From Haliclona indistincta (lineage: Eukaryota > Porifera > Demospongiae > Haplosclerida > Chalinidae): 64,000 nucleotides of DNA. The stretch lies in assembly GCA_964017065.1 (NCBI GenBank), contig OZ024786.1:11474578-11538577 (forward strand), written 5' to 3'. Positions within the stretch are counted from its first letter, which is position 1. Each line of letters begins with the position of its first letter. The notes below the pieces were generated by a model that saw only the letters and a list, made by a program, of their open reading frames with translations, made no database searches and was not told the DNA's origin. Shown in pieces: positions 63,601-64,000 of this stretch. A program made the position numbers and the translations under genes.

Positions 63601-64000
63601 TTACCATCTTGCTAGCTGGCTCAGGCGTCAGTGCAGCACCACTCACTAACTCAACCTCTGGTGTAATGATAATACCACCTAGTGGGAGTGAGACAGAGTA
63701 TACACTGATGATACCTGTTCCTCGAGATGTATTGAGTAATACTACGGATACTATTATTGGTTGTACTACACGCTCGAATCAAGAAGACACTCGTTTTAGT
63801 GAATTAGGTAAGCTTAGGCCTACATATCACTGTCTGATAATTGTATTGTTCTGTTTCAGTATTTGGTGATCCAGTACTTAATCCCAACAGCACAATCAAT
63901 GTGATAGAAGGAACCAGTGGTTCTCTCTCCTGCAACCCCAGTCCTGGGACGTCTGTTTCTGATATTGATGCCAAATGGACCTTTGGTTCCACCACACTAG
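33863..64000 (+). CDS. Gene C, 5' part: DM13/Ig/somatomedin-B/SRCR modular surface protein
   Basis: It starts with a signal exon homologous to gene B and continues through more than 30 small exons to the right edge. The order is signal, short linkers, DM13 (two exons), linkers, two cassettes of Ig-like / short linker / Gly-Ser linker / somatomedin-B / Gly-Ser linker, a third CLAC-type Ig, linkers, SRCR (two exons), Thr/Pro linkers, an Ig-like exon with a CLRC start, a classical Ig, and then a repeat of the last linker and Ig set. Every exon modelled is phase 1-1. A 12-kb gap in the exons (44589-56650) is filled with mobile elements. That both sides belong to one gene is inferred from phase, strand and shared linkers. 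A NIDO-to-tail 3' end like that of gene B would be expected right of the window. Confidence 0.7.
35124..35156 (+). CDS. Gene C exon: short linker
   Basis: A 33-nt phase 1-1 exon ([11 protein letters not shown]) between TTTTGCAG and GTGAGT. It is small, so it is supported mainly by its splice sites and by a decayed copy at 39567. Confidence 0.5.
35239..35313 (+). CDS. Gene C exon: Ser/Gly/Pro linker
   Basis: Phase 1-1, encoding [16 protein letters not shown] and a TTQPPT end. Duplicated at 39675. Confidence 0.65.
35404..35683. repeat. Composite repeat R1, 5' portion
   Basis: Starts with the hairpin GGGAGGCACGGTAGTGCCTC and the ATGTAGGG.TGAACG segment, and is cut at 35684 by a T1 element. Confidence 0.7.
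35684..36288. mobile_element. T1 family TTAA element, copy 3
   Basis: Ends TTAACTCTTAGTGACTGAAT and a degenerate TTAAATTGTTAA. Its interior is that of copies 1 and 2. Confidence 0.65.
36295..36600 (-). mobile_element. tRNA-derived SINE-like element, copy 3
   Basis: On the - strand the head reads GTGGCTCAACGGTTAAG (box A-like, 36545-36561) and GGGTTCGATCTCC (box B-like, 36511-36524), with pairing CAGG/CCTG ends. The body with AGGCTTA..AAGGGCCGAAGG lies at 36340-36400. Confidence 0.65.
36704..36779. repeat. Perfect 36-bp inverted repeat with a 4-nt loop
   Basis: Arms beginning CGGACATTTCACTACATAAC, loop AGTA. It can form a cruciform or hairpin and is preceded by short tandem copies of TTGGCCAATCACTCGGAC. 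Confidence 0.85.
37297..37462. mobile_element. TA-flanked near-perfect palindrome (TACTGCGG family), copy 2
   Basis: Same length and nearly the same sequence as 18188-18353. Confidence 0.75.
37620..37742 (+). CDS. Gene C exon: DM13 domain, first half
   Basis: [20 protein letters not shown] and then [18 protein letters not shown] match the DM13 pattern of G.L....H.VSGTV followed by ..I.NF.YDG. Phase 1-1. Confidence 0.8.
37795..38073 (+). CDS. Gene C exon: DM13 domain, second half
   Basis: It continues with VFLYYYGHG, a GGNIIPVP segment, [19 protein letters not shown] and [13 protein letters not shown], the DM13 C-terminal motif (LP.G..V.DI..L.IWC..F...F). Phase 1-1; the intron to the first half is only 52 nt. 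DM13 is proposed in the literature to be an electron-transfer or adhesion module; its role here is unknown. Confidence 0.8.
38097..38740. repeat. Composite repeat R1, 3' portion with terminal palindrome
   Basis: Contains TGTGGGCGGGGCTCGTATGC and then inverted arms of about 150 bp (AAAGATTTCTATCGAAATCA and the inverse) around a loop near 38520-38590. Confidence 0.7.
38807..38839 (+). CDS. Gene C exon: Thr/Ser/Pro linker
   Basis: A 33-nt phase 1-1 exon ([10 protein letters not shown]) with good TTAG and GTATGT borders. Confidence 0.5.
39567..39598 (+). pseudogene. Decayed copy of the short linker exon
   Basis: The region 38880-39752 is a duplicate of 34430-35313. In this copy the acceptor CAG of the exon at 35124 has become CTG and the donor GTGAGT has become GTGTGT, so the exon is no longer spliceable, while the next exon in the same duplicate remains intact. 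Confidence 0.6.
39675..39752 (+). CDS. Gene C exon: Ser/Gly/Pro linker, duplicate copy
   Basis: Copy of exon 35239 ([20 protein letters not shown]) with an extra NIG before the GTAAGA donor. Phase 1-1. Confidence 0.65.
39881..40094. mobile_element. Inverted-repeat element, GGAGCGTTCAAC family, diverged copy
   Basis: Left ATAAGGAGAAGGAGCATTCA, right CACTCCTTCCCCTTATACGC. A better copy is at 57727-58006. Confidence 0.5.
40252..40533 (+). CDS. Gene C exon: Ig-like domain 1
   Basis: [41 protein letters not shown] and IVFSCERNG form the same Ig-like type as gene B exon 2. Phase 1-1, 282 nt. Confidence 0.85.
40748..40768 (+). CDS. Gene C micro-exon: linker
   Basis: A 21-nt phase 1-1 exon (VPAIPTT) between TTGCAG and GTCAGC. 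The related exon at 42742 has the same start and donor, which supports it. Confidence 0.5.
41185..41370 (+). CDS. Gene C exon: Gly/Ser linker (end uncertain)
   Basis: [16 protein letters not shown], then TITCPPVEI and a second Gly/Ser run. Two in-phase donors are possible, at 41229 (GGAG|GTATAC) and at 41370 (ATG|GTATTT). The paralogous exon at 42952 keeps the CPP segment, which slightly favours the longer form. Confidence 0.5.
41684..41851 (+). CDS. Gene C exon: somatomedin-B domain 1
   Basis: A 56-residue phase 1-1 module with the cysteine pattern CC....C...C......C.CD..C....DCC......C ([32 protein letters not shown]). This is the somatomedin-B signature. Confidence 0.85.
42041..42148 (+). 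CDS. Gene C exon: Gly/Ser linker
   Basis: Gly-Ser dipeptide repeat followed by [11 protein letters not shown]. Phase 1-1, donor GTATGT. Confidence 0.65.
42374..42649 (+). CDS. Gene C exon: Ig-like domain 2
   Basis: 276 nt, phase 1-1. It shares a long identical nucleotide stretch with domain 1 around [18 protein letters not shown], showing recent duplication; the flanks differ ([21 protein letters not shown]). Confidence 0.85.
42742..42780 (+). CDS. Gene C exon: Thr/Pro linker
   Basis: 39 nt, phase 1-1 ([13 protein letters not shown]). An almost identical exon is at 56651. Confidence 0.6.
42952..43041 (+). CDS. Gene C exon: Gly/Ser linker
   Basis: [16 protein letters not shown] followed by [14 protein letters not shown]; phase 1-1 with a GTATGT donor. 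A shorter form using GATG|GTATGG is also in phase. Confidence 0.6.
43371..43538 (+). CDS. Gene C exon: somatomedin-B domain 2
   Basis: 168 nt like domain 1, with all domain cysteines kept ([32 protein letters not shown]). It differs mainly in the loop between the fourth and fifth cysteines. Confidence 0.85.
43813..43908 (+). CDS. Gene C exon: Gly/Ser and Ser/Pro linker
   Basis: [15 protein letters not shown], then [13 protein letters not shown]. Phase 1-1, GTAAGT donor. Confidence 0.65.
44229..44501 (+). CDS. Gene C exon: Ig-like domain 3
   Basis: [38 protein letters not shown] and FIACQSG. Same subfamily, more diverged than the first two. Phase 1-1. Confidence 0.8.
44556..44588 (+). CDS. 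Gene C exon: Thr/Ser linker
   Basis: 33 nt ([11 protein letters not shown]), phase 1-1, GTGAGT donor. It is the last exon before the mobile-element block. Confidence 0.5.
44589..45225. other. Intron stretch before the mobile-element block
   Basis: Several overlapping open frames occur here on both strands, but none shows a domain or splice-consistent exon. I see no supported feature. Confidence 0.4.
45696..48308 (-). CDS. Retrotransposon reverse transcriptase with CCHC and restriction-like endonuclease
   Basis: 870 codons from the first Met in the open frame. RT motifs: A near Asp279 ([10 protein letters not shown]), B near 331-335 (TQGDP) and C YADD at 361-364. A CCHC knuckle lies at Cys655, Cys657, His665 and Cys669. 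The endonuclease-like residues are Asp725 (RLDIAADG) and Asp742 (FFDVRVFNP). CCHC followed by a PD-(D/E)XK-like site after the RT is the layout of R2-superfamily non-LTR elements. The exact clade was not determined. The frame is open throughout; only the N-terminal junction is broken. Confidence 0.85.
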   Translation of the reverse strand: MHYKDHIAVQSKKISCLSRRMGLWKQGQLSELVLEGRTIQIRLTKYDSHQGPQSDPSRAFAKLMFTGKTKQALDLLSNTTRGGILHLNNPSDPLDPSSPTVKHILVSKHPESQPADPSCILPSDPEPCHPIIFDSIDGSAIRSAALNVHGSAGPSGLDAHAWRRLCTSFKGASTDLCNSLALVAKRLCTSHVDPSSLSSFLACRLIALDKSPGVRPIGIGDTARRIIAKAVLFVTKPDIQDASGCLQMCGGQIAGIEAAVHAVRTAFKQDDCEGVLLVDATNAFNSLNRQTAMLNIQQLCPPLANIIINCYRSPTDLFVDGEVLLSEEGTTQGDPLAMPMYALATIPLIKQLEGESTQVWYADDAAAAGKICSLRDWWDKLSSIGPLFGYFPNASKSWLVTKETFLSEAKAAFAGTRVNITNHGRPYLGAAIGTNDFVSTYVKTKVKEWISYIDQLALIAKTQPHAAFSALTHGLSSKWTYLSRTIPDIYDLLLPLDNAIRSKLIPELTGRPPPNDLEFNLFSIPARLGGLGINIPSKTADKEFTSSLQVTSPICQNILLQCNSYTEDMIKSQLNAKASIRNKNKFLYSASAKSISSKLPEPLKKAVTLAQEQGASTWLSALPLQEHGFSLHKGAFRDALALRYGWIPTNLSTHCACGKKFSIEHAFSCPKGGFPSIRHNEIRDITATLLTEVCHNVSIEPNLQPITTETMHLSSANTEDGARLDIAADGFWGCSSQRTFFDVRVFNPHAPSNNMNTSSSCYRKHELAKKRAYSQRIREIEHSSFTPLILSATGGLANEATVFYKRLASMLATKWDQPYSSTLCWLRCLLGFSLLRSAIRSLRGSRSTCGHALKTPAVADLVNSESGITL
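48220..49113 (-). CDS. Retrotransposon ORF with Cys cluster (N-terminal part)
   Basis: 297 codons. Residues about 15-50 form a dense cysteine cluster ([17 protein letters not shown], then CFNCLPG and CIN) resembling CXC-type DNA-binding clusters. A Ser/Thr/Pro-rich middle follows, and the end ([20 protein letters not shown]) is normally continuous with the RT part in this family (recalled family knowledge). It overlaps the RT ORF by 89 nt in another frame, so either a frameshift mutation or a recoding site separates them. Confidence 0.75.
   Translation of the reverse strand: MTSLNMASGGQLKQCCRCNKTGTCRNCACAKANSNCFNCLPGKLGRCINRDTPESRASQAAAAVLQLSSPSSSTADLPQICNYPSTPLSPLDPVCTEDSSLSLQPIQRSSPLVTFLNSPLAAATTAPLFSLSFSSNGLDALAHFSMPLALPNQTVSMVPSSSTPRAPPKQSEQPTPPNGNSSSPPLLPSFEPSHKAVFAWGPHSPESFTKLLDDIYSEVVHWRKNTFSVPFGKVGKEFTAELSRLYCSFGNASSLESIAMKAAIVLPLLALQRPHRCSKQKDLMSFQENGTLETRSA
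49372..50558. mobile_element. T1 family TTAA element, copy 4, containing another element
   Basis: The T1 interior is recognised on both sides of 49555-50145; the right end is AAAGGGTTAA at 50549-50558. Confidence 0.7.
49559..50141. mobile_element. TTAA-flanked element nested in T1 copy 4
   Basis: TTAA at 49555-49558 and 50142-50145 flank ends GGTGGCGGTGCA and TGCACCGCCCCC. Inside is a long palindrome (49685-49970) with arms including GTACACGTTTTCTCGACTTC. The uninterrupted T1 copies show the empty site CTTAAGTG. TTAA duplication is the piggyBac hallmark. Confidence 0.8.
51485..54399 (+). mobile_element. 5'-truncated non-LTR retrotransposon inserted in a foldback element, 8-bp target-site duplication
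   Basis: The direct repeat ATATTACA occurs at 51477-51484 and 54400-54407, and a poly(A) run (54389-54398) precedes the right copy. The left junction is at the loop of the foldback palindrome. The RT frame is open from the junction to its stop, and the Cys-cluster N-terminus is absent. Truncation at the 5' end is typical of target-primed reverse transcription. Confidence 0.85.
51549..54320 (+). CDS. Reverse transcriptase with CCHC and restriction-like endonuclease (truncated N-terminus)
   Basis: The first Met inside the element is at 51549. The open frame itself reaches back to 51447, but its first dozen codons belong to the host foldback repeat. Counting from 51447 (957 codons), RT motifs are Asp357 ([10 protein letters not shown]), QQGDP near 409-413 and YLDD at 443-446. 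The CCHC-like cysteines are 753 and 755, His765 and Cys769. The endonuclease-like part has RPGDI at 809-813, PDF at 816-818 and FFDVSV at 825-830. It belongs to a different subfamily from the - strand element (YLDD rather than YADD). No internal stops, so the insertion is young. Confidence 0.85.
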   Translation: MDEIITLPVSTIVHIPKKVRPLLAQVFSSEFRHARFDGLWGFARLFLLAKAVLRSPPRGGRKKRFVVASLIQTRLRRWLDGDIISLWEESRKDAHSFRPRSSSSLDDVSSSPNIAKALSKAKEGRYSAAMRSLGASPCASPDNPDALKDLIARHPQSAIPDPPDSCSPPLSVDEDAVLAALQSFPRGSSPGGSRLRAEHLLAAVSGSPSFSPSSCLSALTSWLNFILSGRSDSRIAPWLVSAPLIAIPKKTGSFRPIAVGEVIRRLTSRLCCAAIHSFLPDTFLPYNQVGLGVRGGLEAAVHSIRQCLSSLGDDPNLCCIKLDFKNAFNECSRSSFLHRLQLEFPELLPYVHWCYGCSGELRFGSHSISSTSGVQQGDPLGPLLFSLVILELLDHMSDSLEALPFSIWYLDDGTLVGPRSEVALIFSKILELGPSLGLHVNLSKCEVFWPSGDQLFPDLPPELRRVKSPDEGVDLLGAPILGPDSYFESFVLKKVTNVHNMQIHLADLDNPQVALHLLRSCLGQCKIAHLLRTLPPGSASESFLLFDSNLRSSLESILCSSLDSTAWHQATLPISLGGLGIRSAANSSLPAFLGSRFSSRDIFDHLTAQIHSKCPSSFDQEETVAIAQLHDILHDTDPCASQKSIQRALDLHSFHSLKGSLPLRDQARLNTISSSVGSWLRAIPNPNLGLAMLPQEFVIAVRLWLGIKLFPSSPQSVRCPCGQVIDCYGDHLLGCGQGPLRIKRHDSIRDIIWQSLILDNPQTSKEQRCDSSKSRPGDILHPDFILGKPAFFDVSVRNSFIPPFIAASASQAGSAGIAGELEKDSHYRATVESLGALFFPLVVESFGLWTAHSIKLLKSTAGRVALSANISKSLAYSNLIQQLSIKLWSFNAKMILFRLHSLSPTLNFASSFFDSVYTNHLLT
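56651..56689 (+). CDS. Gene C exon: Thr/Pro linker after the mobile-element block
   Basis: [13 protein letters not shown], nearly identical to exon 42742 including flanking intron sequence. It could be a duplicated fragment, but its splice sites and phase are intact. Confidence 0.55.
56997..57155 (+). CDS. Gene C exon: SRCR domain, first half
   Basis: [36 protein letters not shown] and VVCRQLGLP are the N-terminal SRCR signature. Phase 1-1, 159 nt. Confidence 0.9.
57355..57513 (+). CDS. Gene C exon: SRCR domain, second half
   Basis: [26 protein letters not shown] and [10 protein letters not shown] complete the SRCR domain. Also 159 nt and phase 1-1. SRCR domains are common in sponge surface proteins with scavenger or recognition roles. 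Confidence 0.9.
57540..57695. repeat. Composite repeat R1, terminal fragment
   Basis: Contains CAGAAATCTACCACTTGGTC and CCTTTTGATTTCGTTAGAGA from the R1 palindrome. Confidence 0.5.
57727..58006. mobile_element. Inverted-repeat element, GGAGCGTTCAAC family
   Basis: Left CAGGAGCCCATAAAAGGAAG, right CTTCCTCTTATGGGCTCCTG, with inner inverted AAACTCCGCCGCGC motifs. Confidence 0.7.
58073..58185. repeat. Composite repeat R1, 5' fragment
   Basis: Starts with the GGGAGGCACAGTAGTGCCTC hairpin and stops after TGATATTTCGCCTGG. Confidence 0.65.
58262..58310. repeat. Palindrome TTTTTTCACTATGATAAGC and inverse
   Basis: Short inverted repeat inside the duplicated unit; the second copy is at about 62047-62091. 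Confidence 0.7.
58404..58466 (+). CDS. Gene C exon: Ser/Thr linker
   Basis: Homolog of gene B exon 3; 63 nt, phase 1-1. Identical in sequence to the copy at 62184. Confidence 0.65.
58522..58617 (+). CDS. Gene C exon: Thr/Pro linker
   Basis: Homolog of gene B exon 4, with T|GTAAGT donor. Phase 1-1. Confidence 0.65.
59713..60021 (+). CDS. Gene C exon: Ig-like domain (CLRC type), copy 1
   Basis: 309 nt, phase 1-1. [37 protein letters not shown] and [10 protein letters not shown]. The cysteine spacing and the N.T..MIIPPSG segment suggest a diverged relative of the CLAC Ig type. It is followed after a 54-nt intron by a classical Ig. Confidence 0.75.
60076..60369 (+). CDS. Gene C exon: classical Ig domain, copy 1
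   Basis: GSLSC (B strand), DARWTFG (C strand Trp) and SQSGVYNC (F strand, D/QSGxYxC) make a standard I/V-set-like Ig domain ending VVTINVQ. Phase 1-1, 294 nt. Confidence 0.85.
60512..61727. repeat. Composite repeat R1, full-length copy
   Basis: About 1.2 kb from the GGGAGGCACGGTAGTGCCTC hairpin to the terminal palindrome ending TTTCGATAGAAATCTTTT. No ORF of note, so non-autonomous. It separates the two duplicated units. Confidence 0.7.
61806..61901 (+). CDS. Gene C exon: Thr/Pro linker, extra copy
   Basis: Third copy of the 96-nt linker with intact splice sites. It lies directly after the composite repeat ending about 61727, so it may be a fragment of an additional duplication. Confidence 0.55.
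62184..62246 (+). CDS. Gene C exon: Ser/Thr linker, duplicate
   Basis: Identical to 58404-58466, 3780 bp further on. Confidence 0.65.
62308..62403 (+). CDS. Gene C exon: Thr/Pro linker, duplicate
   Basis: Two differences from 58522-58617 (one changes Ser to Pro). Phase 1-1. Confidence 0.65.
63499..63807 (+). CDS. Gene C exon: Ig-like domain (CLRC type), copy 2
   Basis: Same length as copy 1. Five nucleotide differences, all of which change the amino acid (two V to L, A to T, G to R, I to T). Confidence 0.75.
63860..64000 (+). CDS. Gene C exon: classical Ig domain, copy 2 (cut by window end)
   Basis: The visible 141 nt differ from copy 1 at ten positions in nine codons; six codons change the residue (G/S, A/N, F/S, I/V, G/D, R/K). 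The exon continues past the window. Confidence 0.8.

Larger units (their letters stand above)
61965..64000 (+). repeat. Duplicated unit in gene C, copy 2 (cut by window end)
   Basis: See copy 1. This copy is colinear with it through the beginning of the classical Ig exon. Confidence 0.85.

Overview
The window is eukaryotic and animal, most likely from a sponge (inference). The reasons are AT-rich sequence, many small GT-AG exons separated by repeat-filled introns, and extracellular modules typical of metazoan cell-surface proteins (Ig, NIDO, AMOP, VWD, EGF, SRCR, somatomedin-B, DM13). No bacterial or organellar features were seen. All host genes I can support lie on the + strand. No structural RNA gene was found apart from tRNA-like SINE heads.

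Three tandem paralogous genes fill the window. Gene A (1643-4317) enters from the left, and only its last four exons are visible: a juxtamembrane module, a transmembrane (TM) helix and a cytoplasmic tail. Gene B (9933-30292) appears complete. It has 23 coding exons whose lengths sum to 4752 nt with all phases compatible, giving a predicted protein of 1583 residues: signal peptide, Ig-like, Ser/Thr/Pro-rich linkers with a 7-residue repeat, NIDO, AMOP, VWD, EGF-like modules, juxtamembrane module with an RKRR site, TM helix and tail. The NIDO-AMOP-VWD-EGF-TM order is that of the MUC4 type of mucin-like protein, here with an Ig-like domain in front. Gene C (33863 to beyond 64000) starts with the same signal exon and runs off the right edge. 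It carries DM13, four to seven Ig-like exons depending on how they are counted, two somatomedin-B domains, an SRCR domain and many short Gly/Ser or Thr/Pro linkers. All of its internal exons appear to be phase 1-1, so cassettes can be skipped or duplicated without breaking the frame.

Gene C shows repeated internal duplication. An Ig/linker/somatomedin-B cassette occurs twice (40.25-43.9 kb), and a 3.78-kb unit (about 58.2-62.0 kb) is repeated at about 62.0-64.0 kb. Hand comparison of that last duplication gives about 0.9% difference in noncoding sequence. The 309-nt exon differs by 1.6%, with all five changes altering amino acids. The visible part of the next Ig exon differs by about 7%, mostly by amino-acid changes. 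That pattern is expected for rapidly diversifying recognition receptors and is the most interesting signal here.

The introns and intergenic DNA are loaded with mobile elements. There are two poly(A)-tailed retrotransposons of the restriction-endonuclease-like (R2-superfamily-like) kind, both with visible target-site duplications: one on the - strand at 45.6-49.2 kb with a frame break, and one on the + strand at 51.5-54.4 kb that is 5'-truncated but fully open. The second sits inside the loop of a foldback element that is itself part of an array of about four copies. Other repeats include TTAA-flanked and TA-flanked inverted-repeat elements, tRNA-derived SINE-like copies, a 1.2-kb composite repeat, minisatellites and microsatellites. 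Several degenerate exon relics (VWD, calcium-binding EGF, linker) lie beside intact ones. Because the genes are duplicated, some insertions can be polarised against the empty site in the paralog.
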